A stretch of 32,426 nucleotides of DNA from NCBI RefSeq assembly GCF_003287405.1, contig NZ_PRLD01000018.1, positions 1-32,426 on the forward strand. The letters are read 5' to 3'. This document shows positions 22,170 through 29,328 of the stretch, in pieces. Numbering within the stretch: the stretch's first letter is position 1; every line of letters starts with the position of its first letter. The stretch comes from Faecalibacterium prausnitzii. GTDB taxonomy: Bacteria > Bacillota > Clostridia > Oscillospirales > Ruminococcaceae. The translations under genes were made by a program, and so were the position numbers. The notes beneath the pieces were generated by a model, which did not search any database, had not been told where the DNA came from, and saw nothing but the letters and a program-made list of their open reading frames with translations.

Positions 22170-22652
22170 TCATCCACCGGTTGCAGGGAATACCCGCTCG
22201 TTCACTATGCCGCAGGTCATGCACTCCGCGACGGAGTGCCCGACCGTGGTGGCGGTGGCGGCGGTGTAGCTCTTCTGCACCCACAGATGCTCGTACTCAC
22301 ATACTCCCACGCCGTGCGCTTCACCATTGCACAGCGGCTTCTGACAGCTGCGGCACTTGCTGCGCGCCGCATCGTCCGCTGTGCAGTGCCCCGCAATGCC
22401 GCACTCGGGAATGGAGTGCACCGCCGTGTCCGTGACACGTATGCTCAGCCGCCGGAGACTGTATCCGAGGGCGTTGGTGAAGCTCACAGCGGTGCGCCCG
22501 GCACTGACCGGGATGAGCGTAACGCCGTCGGCGACATACACCGTCTCAGGGCGGAGGTTCACGGCGGTCAGGCCGTCAGTGCCCGTCAGCGCGCTGAGAT
22601 AAAAATCCTCGCGGTAGTTCTCATAATCGTCCGCCGGGAGGTACACCATCTG
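22170..22652 (-). CDS. Cys-rich orphan, probable C-terminal gene fragment
   Basis: This 160-codon frame begins MVYLPADDYENYREDF at the exact end of a DUF523 stub and overlaps the GTG in front of the AraC gene. The first 75 residues look like a beta-rich extracellular domain (LTAVNLRPETVYVADGVTLIPV). The rest has nine Cys residues in pairs (ECGIAGHC, SKCRSCQKPLC, CEYEH, ECMTCG) suggesting two zinc-ribbon or disulfide modules. No ribosome binding site and no signal peptide are present, so it is probably the 3' part of a larger surface protein. The family is not recognised. Confidence 0.4.
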   Translation of the reverse strand, partial: QMVYLPADDYENYREDFYLSALTGTDGLTAVNLRPETVYVADGVTLIPVSAGRTAVSFTNALGYSLRRLSIRVTDTAVHSIPECGIAGHCTADDAARSKCRSCQKPLCNGEAHGVGVCEYEHLWVQKSYTAATATTVGHSVAECMTCGIVNERVFPATGG

Positions 22653-22750
22653 TGCCCCCGCGCAAAATCACAGACCGCCTGATTGTAATTGTTTCCGCCG
22701 CTGTATTTGCAGTTTTCGCCCAGCAGGCAGGCGCTGACCAGAATCTTCAT
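22643..22750 (-). pseudogene. DUF523 protein N-terminal stub
   Basis: ATG 22750 has GGAG upstream and gives MKILVSACLLGENCKYSG, then GNNYNQAVCDFARGH, the typical DUF523 N-terminus (family usually about 140-150 aa). After residue 35 the sequence becomes unrelated Cys-rich coding DNA in another frame. The gene is truncated by the right joint of the 18.1-22.6 kb island. An extended -10 (TGGTAGAAT, 22799-22791) precedes it. Confidence 0.7.
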
Positions 22751-22790
22751 TGTTGCGCGCTCCGTTTTTCAGATACTGAATCTTTTCCCT

Positions 22791-22799
22791 ATTCTACCA
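22791..22799 (-). promoter_or_regulatory. Extended -10 promoter of the DUF523 stub
   Basis: The minus strand reads GCGTGGTAGAATA. The same 13 bases stand before the adenine deaminase remnant near 7660, suggesting a shared promoter style. Confidence 0.4.
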
Positions 22800-22836
22800 C
22801 GCTTTTGGGCATTGAAAAAGAGGATTCTGCTTTTTC

Positions 22837-22980
22837 CTATCCCCATACCGGGAGGTCCGCCGTAATCTTTTCTAATTCCTGTGCAAGAAACGTCAGTCTT
22901 TCCCTCAGATGGTTGTTATGCGGTGCATCCACCCTATTTGCACACAGTTCCGAACCAAAAGAACCGCATAAAGTTCTCAT
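22837..22980 (-). CDS. Candidate 47-aa protein
   Basis: ATG 22980 opens a 47-codon frame starting MRTLCGSFGSELCANR, with a helical middle (LRERLTFLAQELEKI). There is no clear ribosome binding site and the terminator of the superoxide reductase gene lies immediately upstream. It may be a fragment or a short remnant. The family is not known. Confidence 0.25.
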   Translation of the reverse strand: MRTLCGSFGSELCANRVDAPHNNHLRERLTFLAQELEKITADLPVWG

Positions 22981-22981
22981 C

Positions 22982-23016
22982 AAAAAACAGGGAGTGACAT
23001 CAAATCACTCCCCGTT
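22982..23016 (-). terminator. Terminator of the superoxide reductase gene
   Basis: GGGAGTGA (22990-22997) pairs with TCACTCCC (23005-23012); the minus strand continues TGTTTTTTG, 18 nt after the stop. Confidence 0.85.
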
Positions 23017-23029
23017 TGCATTAATTGTA

Positions 23030-23407
23030 TCAGAGTTTCGTCATCCAGAGCCCATGCAGATTGCAGTATGCGTAAACGGCCACCGGCTTTTCACTTCCCA
23101 GTTCAAACACCGCGTTGGGAGCCTGCCCCGGATTCAGATAGCGGATCTGCCCGCCGTTCTCAGTCTCCACAAAAATCCACTGAATATAGTGAACATCCGC
23201 CATGGGGTGCTCCACTGCGCCCACTGTGACCGTGAGACGACTGCCGGAAAGCTCTGCCACCGGCAGATGCTTCTCGCCACTGGCTTCCACCGTGTTGGGA
23301 ACCAGTTCTTTCATTTTCTCCCCGCAGCAGACCAGCGGAACGCCTGCGTTATGGATGGTAGTGACGAGGTTGCCGCAGTGATTGCAGATGTAAAACTTTG
23401 CCTTCAT
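23030..23407 (-). CDS. dfx: Desulfoferrodoxin-type superoxide reductase
   Basis: This is a 125-aa protein. The start is at ATG 23407, with GGAGG upstream. The N-terminal desulforedoxin domain has C8, C11, C27 and C28 (YICNHCGN, CCGEKM) for the rubredoxin-like Fe centre. The catalytic domain has H47 (EKHLPV), H67, H73 (EHPMADVHYIQW), C115 and H118 (YCNLHGLW), matching the His4-Cys iron site. It reduces superoxide to peroxide in anaerobes without producing oxygen. The gene is monocistronic, with its own terminator. Confidence 0.92.
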   Translation of the reverse strand: MKAKFYICNHCGNLVTTIHNAGVPLVCCGEKMKELVPNTVEASGEKHLPVAELSGSRLTVTVGAVEHPMADVHYIQWIFVETENGGQIRYLNPGQAPNAVFELGSEKPVAVYAYCNLHGLWMTKL

Positions 23408-23512
23408 ATCGAAATCCTCCATCGGAATGTTATCGGTGTGTTTCTTGTATCTATATGATAACATTTCCTATTTATGTTTTCTGTAACTGAATCACGCAAA
23501 GCGTTTTTGGGC

Positions 23513-24238
23513 TCACTTGCAATAAATCTCAATGGCTTTCTGCGCAAATTCTGCGGCACCGGCACCGCCGGCAGCATTGATGTTTTCCGTAAATGCTCCG
23601 CCTGCCCCATACATCTGCCCCAGCTGATTCAGGATCACCTTGGAACAGTTATAGTAGTGCTCTGTGATAAACTCCTGCAGCTTCTTCACCTGTGCTTGCA
23701 CTTCAGAGTCCGCCGGGTCTTTGCTCTGCATCCCGCCGAATGCCGCCACGATGTCCATCAGCTGACTGCTCATGTCCTTGACTTCTTTCTCGGTCTTATG
23801 GGCAGTTTTTTCCTCAAACTCTTTGTATTCCGGTGTTTCGCCCCATTCCTTTTTGGCCTGCTCGGTATACTTTTTGATCTTCTGCGTATCAAATGCGGTA
23901 AAGTCCATAACCATTCCTCCTGTGGATCGAATTTTCTGCGCAAGGCCGATCAGATCTTCAAGATGCTGCTTTTTCAATGTCAGAAGTGTGATCTGCTGTT
24001 CCAGTGCTTTCTGCCGGTCAAAAGCAGGATTCTCCACGATTTTCTGGATGTCCTTCAGCGGAAATTCCAGTTCCCGGAACAATAAGATCTGCTGCAAACG
24101 TTCCAGCACGGCATCATCATACAGCCGATAGCCTGCTTCGGTACGGCCCGCCGCGCGCAGCAGACCGATTTTATCGTAATATTGCAGGGTCCGGATGCTC
24201 ACTCCGGTCCGCTTGCTCACTTCGTTCACTGTCATCAT
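23513..24238 (-). CDS. MerR-family regulator with TipAS ligand domain
   Basis: This 241-aa protein starts at ATG 24238, with GGGAGG upstream. The N-terminal MerR winged helix (VNEVSKRTGVSIRTLQYYDK, then IGLL) is followed by a dimerisation coiled coil (about 80-115). A C-terminal TipAS-like domain follows (about 125-241: YTEQAKKEWGETPEYKEFE, YNCSKVILNQLGQMY). TipA-type proteins bind thiopeptide-like or other hydrophobic compounds and activate resistance genes. Its own promoter has the 19-bp spacer and central dyad expected for MerR control, so autoregulation is likely. Confidence 0.9.
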   Translation of the reverse strand: MMTVNEVSKRTGVSIRTLQYYDKIGLLRAAGRTEAGYRLYDDAVLERLQQILLFRELEFPLKDIQKIVENPAFDRQKALEQQITLLTLKKQHLEDLIGLAQKIRSTGGMVMDFTAFDTQKIKKYTEQAKKEWGETPEYKEFEEKTAHKTEKEVKDMSSQLMDIVAAFGGMQSKDPADSEVQAQVKKLQEFITEHYYNCSKVILNQLGQMYGAGGAFTENINAAGGAGAAEFAQKAIEIYCK

Positions 24239-24265
24239 CTTGCTGTCCTCCCTTGCGACAGCCAC

Positions 24266-24296
24266 AGTATACGCTATGACGCTGCGTCAGGGTCAA
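24266..24296 (-). promoter_or_regulatory. MerR-type promoter with 19-bp spacer and dyad
   Basis: On the minus strand TTGACC (24296-24291), 19 bp, then TATACT (24271-24266). The spacer holds the perfect 13-bp palindrome TGACGCTGCGTCA (24277-24289). This is the classic distorted-spacer MerR architecture. Confidence 0.8.
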
Positions 24297-24316
24297 GAGG
24301 TTTTCTGAAAAATTTT

Positions 24317-24982
24317 TCAGCCTTCCCTCTGCTCCACGATTTCCAAGCTGTCACGCCCCACACGGCAGAGCAGAAACAGCACCCGCACACCTGCGGCCTT
24401 TGCTTCGGCCAGTGCCGTACCAAACTCCGGCTGTGTGCTGACATTCGGCCGCACCTCGGTGATGCCTTCCATCTGAATCACGAAAGCCACTGCGCACCGA
24501 TACCCTGCCTGCTGTGCCTGCGCCAGCTCGTGCAGGTGCTTCACGCCGCGCTCGGTAGGTGCATCCGGGAAGTAGCCGATACCGTCCACTTCCAGTGTGC
24601 AGCCCTTGACTTCCATCAGATACTTTTGCTCGCCCTTTTCCATATAAAAGTCGATGCGGGACTTCCCATAGGTGAATTCCGGCTTGATATAGTCGTAGCC
24701 CTGTTTTGCAAGCCACTCCCCTACCGCCTTATTGGGTGCCTGACTGTCCATATTGACCCAGCCGAGGCCCTGCTTGTGTACCGCCACAAGGTCGTATTTT
24801 GTTTTGCGTTTCGGGTTGTCCGACACTTCCAGCCGCACCGCAGTACCGGGCAGCAGCAGTTCCCTGCACCGCCCGGTGTTCTTGACATGGACGGTTTCCA
24901 CTGCTCCATTCACTTCCACATGGGCAATAAAGCGGTTGGGACGGTCAACAAAAATGCCGTCTACGATTTCTCTGTATTTCAA
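24317..24982 (-). CDS. sfsA: SfsA family DNA/RNA nuclease
   Basis: This 221-aa protein carries the SfsA signature. It has an N-terminal OB-like part (IFVDRPNRFIAHVEVNG, VHVKNTGRCRELLLPG). A PD-(D/E)XK-type nuclease domain follows, with SRIDFYMEKG, LMEVKGCTLEVDGIGYFPDA and RGVKHLHELAQA. E. coli SfsA was named as a sugar-fermentation stimulator and later linked to nuclease activity. It starts 3 nt after the macro-domain stop, so it is the third gene of the operon promoted at 26.1 kb. Confidence 0.93.
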   Translation of the reverse strand: MKYREIVDGIFVDRPNRFIAHVEVNGAVETVHVKNTGRCRELLLPGTAVRLEVSDNPKRKTKYDLVAVHKQGLGWVNMDSQAPNKAVGEWLAKQGYDYIKPEFTYGKSRIDFYMEKGEQKYLMEVKGCTLEVDGIGYFPDAPTERGVKHLHELAQAQQAGYRCAVAFVIQMEGITEVRPNVSTQPEFGTALAEAKAAGVRVLFLLCRVGRDSLEIVEQREG

Positions 24983-24985
24983 TCT

Positions 24986-25513
24986 TTACTCCATTTTCAT
25001 TTTTGTCTGATACGCCTGCGCCGTCCGGGCATCGAAGCAGCAGAGAATCACCTGCATGGCGTAATCCGCGTGATCTTCCAGCCACTGTGCCACTGTTTTG
25101 ACTGCAATCTCTGTGGCATCCTCCAGCGGGTAGCCATACACGCCGGTCGAAATTGCCGGGAACGCAATGCTATGGACATCATGCTCTTTGGCAAGGTTCA
25201 GCGAATTGCGGTAGCAGTCCGCCAGCTGCGCGGCATCCTCTGCTGTGCCGGAATATATCGGGCCTACCGTATGAATGATGTACTTTGCTTTCAACCGGTA
25301 TCCCTTGGTGATTTTTGCTTCTCCGGTGCGGCAGCCGTGCAGCGTGCGGCACTCCGCCAACAGTTCCGGCCCTGCTGCCCGGTGGATGGCACCATCCACA
25401 CCGCCGCCGCCCAGCAGACTGCGATTGGCCGCATTCACGATGCCGTCACAGTCCAGCTTAGTGATGTCGCCCTGCTCCACATGAATTTGATTTTTGACTT
25501 TTTCGGAAATCAT
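24986..25513 (-). CDS. Macro-domain protein (ADP-ribose binding / deacetylase)
   Basis: This 175-aa protein starts at ATG 25513, with GAGGTG upstream; the longer frame from 25597 overlaps the upstream gene. Macro-domain motifs are [16 protein letters not shown] (15-30), [14 protein letters not shown] (35-48) and [16 protein letters not shown]. The NAAN and GGGVDGAIH strings match the MacroD / O-acetyl-ADP-ribose deacetylase (YmdB-like) group. It likely removes acetyl or ADP-ribosyl groups from ADP-ribose derivatives. The upstream gene ends 10 nt earlier. Confidence 0.92.
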   Translation of the reverse strand: MISEKVKNQIHVEQGDITKLDCDGIVNAANRSLLGGGGVDGAIHRAAGPELLAECRTLHGCRTGEAKITKGYRLKAKYIIHTVGPIYSGTAEDAAQLADCYRNSLNLAKEHDVHSIAFPAISTGVYGYPLEDATEIAVKTVAQWLEDHADYAMQVILCCFDARTAQAYQTKMKME

Positions 25514-25523
25514 TGTAAACACC

Positions 25524-26051
25524 TCACTTTTTGAGCAGCTCCAGCGCCTTGTCCATGGGCACACAATCGGCATAGCGGTTCGGCCAGAGGAATTCATTGT
25601 AATAGTGGTAGCTCTGCTCCCCTGTCATGTACTCGTTGTCCTGCGTGGAATTTGCATAGGCAGGAACGATCATGTGCAGGCCATGCTCAAAGCCCGCCTC
25701 CACCGTTGCATTGATGCAGAAGTCGGTCATGATGCCGCAGACCATCACATCTTTTTCGCCCTTTTCCGTCAGATATTCCAGCAGACCGCTTTCTTTTTTG
25801 AACGCACTGCATACGGTTTTGACGAACCGTTTTTCAGTCAGCAGCGGTGCAAACCCGGAATAGACCTCAAATTCATCGTCCCCGATGGAGAAACCGGTGC
25901 CGGGCCCATCGTCATGCTGGACATAGACGACCTCGATTCCCTGTTCGCGGGCAGTCCGGATTAGTTTCCTGATGTTGCTGACAAACTTTTCAAACGCATA
26001 CAGGCGTTCATCCACGATACCTTTCTGTGTATCCACAACCAGTAAAACCAT
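25524..26051 (-). CDS. Isochorismatase-family cysteine hydrolase
   Basis: This is a 175-aa cysteine hydrolase with the catalytic triad D7 (VVDTQKGI), K78 ([11 protein letters not shown]) and C112 ([12 protein letters not shown]). The cis-peptide region lies before the Cys, as in nicotinamidases and N-carbamoylsarcosine amidases. It is cytoplasmic. It could be a nicotinamidase-like enzyme, but the metal-binding His set of PncA is not obvious, so only the family is asserted. It is the first gene of the operon followed by the macro-domain gene and sfsA, with AGGAGG before the ATG. Confidence 0.85.
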   Translation of the reverse strand: MVLLVVDTQKGIVDERLYAFEKFVSNIRKLIRTAREQGIEVVYVQHDDGPGTGFSIGDDEFEVYSGFAPLLTEKRFVKTVCSAFKKESGLLEYLTEKGEKDVMVCGIMTDFCINATVEAGFEHGLHMIVPAYANSTQDNEYMTGEQSYHYYNEFLWPNRYADCVPMDKALELLKK

Positions 26052-26081
26052 GTGTAAGCCCTCCTGTTTTTCTTTGATTTC

Positions 26082-26110
26082 ATGCTACCATAGACCGCCG
26101 TTTTCTACAA
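26082..26110 (-). promoter_or_regulatory. Promoter of the cysteine hydrolase-macro-sfsA operon
   Basis: On the minus strand TTGTAG (26110-26105), 17 bp with TGG at its end, then TAGCAT (26087-26082). Confidence 0.6.
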
Positions 26111-26242
26111 GCAGATTCGAAAAATTTACTTTTTCCAAAGCCTGTCTGATGGGTTTGTTATGGCTTCCCATCGCCGCAGCAGTCCACAGGCGGTTTTGAA
26201 AGATAAATCTCCTTCATTTTCATTTTCTGCTTAACGGCAGCA

Positions 26243-26282
26243 ATAAAAAAGACTCCCGCAGCGTATGATTTGACGCCGCGGG
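26243..26282 (-). terminator. Terminator of the YczE-type gene
   Basis: Arms CCCGCAGCGT and ACGCCGCGGG pair (one wobble) over an 8-nt loop; the minus strand continues AGTCTTTTTTATT. It lies a few bases after the stop. Confidence 0.85.
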
Positions 26283-26287
26283 TTTTC

Positions 26288-26926
26288 TCAATTGTTCGGT
26301 TTATATTGCAGCACCTTCTGGGAGAACGTCCGATCGAAGAACTGGATGAAGGGCCCAAGGCAGAACGCACAGATCAAGGTGCCAAGGCCCACAAGGCCAC
26401 CCAGCAGCCAGCACAGCAGGGCGCTGAGCGCATCGGTGAAGATGCGGCACCCGAAGTACGGGCAGGGTGTGTAGTCCCGCAGACCGAGGGAAAGGTAATC
26501 GTAGGGCGCAATGCCGAGGTCGGCGGTCTGGTAGAGCGAAGCGCCCAGCGCCGTGACCAGCACCGCCGCGATGACCCACGCCAACTGCACCACCAGCGAC
26601 GGCGCGTCGCCGAAGTGGGCGTGAATGGGGTCATAGAACGCCGTGACGATGTACCCGATGCAGATGCCGTTGACGAAGGTGCCAAGGCCGATGTACTTGC
26701 GCCCGAACCAGAATTCCAGCAGGAAAAACAGGATGTTCGTGCACAGGTTCTGGGTGCCCAGCGAGATGCCGAGCAGCTCCGCCAGCCGCATGTTCAGGGC
26801 GCTGATGGAGTCGTTGCCGAGGTGGGACTGCTTGAAAAGCGCAATGCCAAGGGCGATGATGACGATGCCCGCCACCATGCCCACCACCCGCCGGGCAGTC
26901 GGTTTGCGCAATGCGGTGCCGTTCAT
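26288..26926 (-). CDS. YczE/YitT-like integral membrane protein
   Basis: This 212-aa membrane protein has five to six hydrophobic helices. The N-terminal GMVAGIVIIALGIALFKQSHLG, then NDSISALN, and the later TADLGIAPYDYLSLGL are two related halves. With LGTLICAFCLGPFIQFFD near the end this is the YczE-type family pattern. Function in the family is poorly known; it is proposed as a transporter. It has AAAGGAG upstream and its own consensus promoter and terminator, so it is monocistronic. Confidence 0.78.
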   Translation of the reverse strand: MNGTALRKPTARRVVGMVAGIVIIALGIALFKQSHLGNDSISALNMRLAELLGISLGTQNLCTNILFFLLEFWFGRKYIGLGTFVNGICIGYIVTAFYDPIHAHFGDAPSLVVQLAWVIAAVLVTALGASLYQTADLGIAPYDYLSLGLRDYTPCPYFGCRIFTDALSALLCWLLGGLVGLGTLICAFCLGPFIQFFDRTFSQKVLQYKPNN

Positions 26927-26958
26927 AGGGGATTCTCCTTTAGCGTTTCTTTTCCCCT

Positions 26959-26987
26959 ATTATACGCCTACTTTGGGCGGGAGACAA
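26959..26987 (-). promoter_or_regulatory. Promoter of the YczE-type gene
   Basis: On the minus strand TTGTCT (26987-26982), 17 bp, then a perfect TATAAT (26964-26959). Confidence 0.75.
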
Positions 26988-26992
26988 ACTAT

Positions 26993-27304
26993 TTATGGAA
27001 AGATACAACGATATACGGGGGATCCGCCTTGCCCCTTTAATCTCACCTCGATCCGTTCTTTCTCCAGCCCCTCTCCGATCACGATGAGCACTTCCTGCCC
27101 CTTGGGGATAGCGTTTGCCGTCAGGCCGTCGGCGGTGGCGTTCAGCTCCACCCAGCCGTTCTCGTCCTGTACGAAGCCTTTCGCCCGCAGCACATGGCCG
27201 CACGCGGGGTCGGTGAAGAGGGCCGAGATATTCTGTTCGAGCTGCTGGCACGAGAGGCCCAGCTCCAAAAAGTAGGCCGAACCAAAGGCCTTATGCGGTT
27301 GGCG
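26993..27304 (-). pseudogene. CobW-type GTPase C-terminal fragment
   Basis: The frame is open from 27304 to the stop at 26993, without a natural start. It reads FGSAYFLELGLSCQQLEQ, then VLRAKGFVQDENGWVELN and VLIVIGEGLEKERIEVRL, like the CobW C-terminal domain of metal-chaperone GTPases. The GTPase domain is missing and an IS630 element sits 14 bp upstream of the open frame, so the gene was cut and lost its 5' part. The call is moderate because only the less conserved domain remains. Confidence 0.5.
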
Positions 27305-27326
27305 TTACCCGCTTCTATAGCAGTTT

Positions 27327-27899
27327 TCAGAAATAAGGCATATATCCACAGGAGCGAAACCAGCCTGAGCAGTCAGAAGGGGAAACAGTCTGAAAAGCAT
27401 GTTGGATTGCATTCGGAAGAGCATCCAGTGTCCTAGCCTTGAATTTACACAAAAGAGCCTTCACCTTCGACCAGAGTTTTTCAATGGGATTCAGGTCAGG
27501 ACTATACGGTGGAAGATAAATGTATCGAACACCGGAACTGTCCAGTAGTTCTTTTACCGCCTTTGCATGGTGCGATTTCATGTTATCCATTACGAGGACA
27601 GAATCGCTGTTCAGATGAGGAAGCAAATCGGCTTCCAGATACTGCTTAAACCTCTCCACGGTCGTTCCGCCTGAGAAAGTCGTATAGTGTAATGTCCCGT
27701 TTAACTGGATGGATGACAGAATAGTCGTATTCTTCGGCTTGGAAAGCGGAGTAGAGTCAACGGCTCGATTTCCACCAAATGAATAGGCATACCGCCTTGT
27801 CATATCCGTATTGCAGCCGCTTTCATCCAGAAATACAAGGTCACTTGCACTGAACCCAGATATAAGGCCGTTCCAGTTTTTCCTCTTCTCGGCCACATC
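27327..27899 (-). CDS. IS630 transposase, DDE catalytic part (orfB frame)
   Basis: This is the second part of the transposase, read after a +1 shift at CCC_TGA. It contains the complete DDE set: LVFLDESGCNTD, VLVMDNMKSHHAKAV and LPPYSPDLNPIEKLWSKVK. About 190 codons follow the shift. An open frame extends upstream to 27983 but its early residues are only the shadow of orfA. Joined to orfA the protein would be about 313 aa, normal for the family. Confidence 0.85.
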   Translation of the reverse strand, partial: DVAEKRKNWNGLISGFSASDLVFLDESGCNTDMTRRYAYSFGGNRAVDSTPLSKPKNTTILSSIQLNGTLHYTTFSGGTTVERFKQYLEADLLPHLNSDSVLVMDNMKSHHAKAVKELLDSSGVRYIYLPPYSPDLNPIEKLWSKVKALLCKFKARTLDALPNAIQHAFQTVSPSDCSGWFRSCGYMPYF

Positions 27900-28269
27900 A
27901 GGGACGCTCCTGTTCGCTGGCATGAAGCGATTTCTTCTTATGGCGGTATCCTGCTTTCTGAAGAAAACGCCAGACAGTATCAATGCTGACAGACAAATTC
28001 AACGTTTCAATGATCTCCAGACAAGTGATATCCGGCTGTTTCTCCAGAAGTGAAAGAATGTGCTGATGATCCGCATCTGACAATTTGGGCTTCTTTCCAC
28101 GGAGATTCGTTTGAGTTTCGTAGCTTCCTGTTTTGTTTCGACGCTTCAGCAAACGGTAGATCGAACAGGTGTTTACTGAAAAACACTTTGCCAATTCTTT
28201 TACGCTGATGCCCTTATCGTATGCTTCCAAAATCAGTTTTCGGGCTTCATTGTGCAGCATAACTCTCAC
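27898..28269 (-). CDS. IS630 transposase, helix-turn-helix part (orfA frame)
   Basis: This 123-aa frame has two helix-turn-helix units ([20 protein letters not shown], then [10 protein letters not shown]; later [20 protein letters not shown], then WRFLQKAGY). It ends with LHASEQERP followed by TGA. The last codons are CGT CCC TGA T; slipping one base forward on CCC gives the family-expected continuation RP-DVAEKR. Alone it would bind DNA without catalysing transposition. Confidence 0.85.
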   Translation of the reverse strand: MRVMLHNEARKLILEAYDKGISVKELAKCFSVNTCSIYRLLKRRNKTGSYETQTNLRGKKPKLSDADHQHILSLLEKQPDITCLEIIETLNLSVSIDTVWRFLQKAGYRHKKKSLHASEQERP

Positions 28270-28392
28270 CTTCTTTGCCTCTGTTATACCTCTTTTTTCT
28301 CAAAAGTTAAAGAGCTGTGCTGTATTATTGAAAATTGCTATAAGAAAGGCACTGGCAGCGCGGGGCAAGGACATATATTATTTTTATTCGAT

Positions 28393-28518
28393 TTATCGAT
28401 CCGTCACTTGCAGCACGCAGGCGCAATAGCCGGGTTCGGGCTGATAGCAATGGATGGTAAGGTACTTATCTATTTCCGGGCTGTAATCGTGTAAGACTGC
28501 AAAGTGTCTGATTTCCGT
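28393..28518 (-). pseudogene. PAS-domain fragment of a lost sensor protein
   Basis: The forty-one-codon frame reads FAVLHDYSPEIDKYL, then TIHCYQPEPGYCACVLQ and VTDR, followed by a stop. This is the end of a PAS domain of the kind that precedes GGDEF or kinase domains (S-PEPG-A-V--DVTER). No start and no output domain remain. The consensus promoter of the peptide locus begins 23 bp upstream on the other strand. Confidence 0.5.
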
Positions 28519-28540
28519 TCAGGATAATATTTGCTCTATA

Positions 28541-28569
28541 TTGACAAATCGGCATTCCGCGAGTATAAT
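28541..28569 (+). promoter_or_regulatory. Consensus promoter of the peptide-maturation locus
   Basis: TTGACA (28541-28546), exactly 17 bp, then TATAAT (28564-28569). Both boxes are perfect, so basal expression should be strong unless repressed. Confidence 0.9.
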
Positions 28570-28578
28570 CACCAACAA

Positions 28579-28595
28579 GTAGAGCGTTACTCTAC
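28579..28595. promoter_or_regulatory. TetR operator candidate
   Basis: GTAGAG-CGTTA-CTCTAC is a perfect 6-bp dyad centred near +11 to +12 of the promoter and 36 bp before tetR, as in self-repressed TetR genes. Confidence 0.75.
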
Positions 28596-28630
28596 GAATG
28601 AGAGCAGTGTAATAAAACCGGAGTGATGAG

Positions 28631-29302
28631 ATGCCAAGAAACATTGAACGTGACAAGCGTGAAGCTGACCGACGGAAAAATCAGTTGATCGAAGCGGGAT
28701 TCCGACTGTTCTCTCAGAACGGAATCGAAACTGTCAGCCTGCAAAAAGTGGCAGACGCTGCAAATGTCAGCCCTGCAACGATGTACAAATATTTTCTGAC
28801 GAAAGAAAAATTGCTCATCGCCATCAGTGCAAAGGTGTGGGATGAAGTATGGCAGGAGGCTCTGGGAGACCCCGGAACCAATCACTTTGAGCATTTTACT
28901 GCTTATCAGGGCATTGAGTTTTACGCCGATAGGATGATTGCTTTGTACAAGAACCGTCCGGAAGTACTGCGATTCAGCGGTGAATATAAAACCTATATGA
29001 ACCGCCGCGGAAATATGGAGGATAAGCAACTCCGGGAACATCTGGATGTACTCAAACCCATGCAGCTCCTGTTTCATGGAATGTATGAGCGGGCAAAAGT
29101 TGATGGCAGCATCCGCACGGATATCCCGGAAGAGGAAATGTTTATCACATCATCTATCACGATGCTGAGCATGGCAGAGCGATACGCACAAGGGCTTGTA
29201 TGGCTCAATGACCCCAAAGATGACCATACCCAGGAACTGCTTCATCTGAAAGAGATGCTGTTGCTATGGTGCCAGGGAGAAAAAACAGGCGGCGAAGTAT
29301 AA
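28631..29302 (+). CDS. TetR-family transcriptional regulator
   Basis: This is a 223-aa TetR-type regulator. The N-terminal helix-turn-helix domain (about 12-60) includes LIEAGFRLFSQNGIETVSLQ, then VADAANVSPATMYKYFLTKE. The C-terminal helical ligand domain (65-223) is divergent. GGAG lies 7 nt before the ATG. It is the first gene behind a consensus promoter with a dyad, so it probably represses the whole tetR-kinase-maturase-peptide operon until a ligand is present. The next gene starts 26 nt downstream. Confidence 0.9.
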   Translation: MPRNIERDKREADRRKNQLIEAGFRLFSQNGIETVSLQKVADAANVSPATMYKYFLTKEKLLIAISAKVWDEVWQEALGDPGTNHFEHFTAYQGIEFYADRMIALYKNRPEVLRFSGEYKTYMNRRGNMEDKQLREHLDVLKPMQLLFHGMYERAKVDGSIRTDIPEEEMFITSSITMLSMAERYAQGLVWLNDPKDDHTQELLHLKEMLLLWCQGEKTGGEV

Positions 29303-29328
29303 TGCAGGAAAGTGAGGGAGTGCTGTGT

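Larger units (their letters stand above)
27318..28340 (-). mobile_element. IS630-family insertion sequence
   Basis: This 1023-bp element has terminal repeats TAGCAGTTTTCA on the left and TGAAAATTGCTA on the right (11 of 12 bases complementary). It is flanked by TA on both sides (27316-27317 and 28341-28342), the target duplication of IS630/Tc1-mariner elements. It carries the transposase in two overlapping frames. It separates a CobW remnant from a PAS remnant. Confidence 0.88.

Noticed and set aside
21344-22435. 363-codon plus-strand frame
   Set aside because: It is antisense to the PocR-AraC regulator, with no start signal and atypical composition.
24182-25534. 450-codon open frame on the plus strand
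   Set aside because: It is antisense to sfsA, the macro-domain gene and part of merR, has no ribosome binding site and gives a His/Cys-rich low-complexity protein typical of a GC-rich shadow frame.
26158-26223. 21-codon Cys-containing ORF (MKMKEIYLSKPPVDCCGDGKP)
   Set aside because: It has no ribosome binding site and lies after a terminator; too little support to call it a gene.
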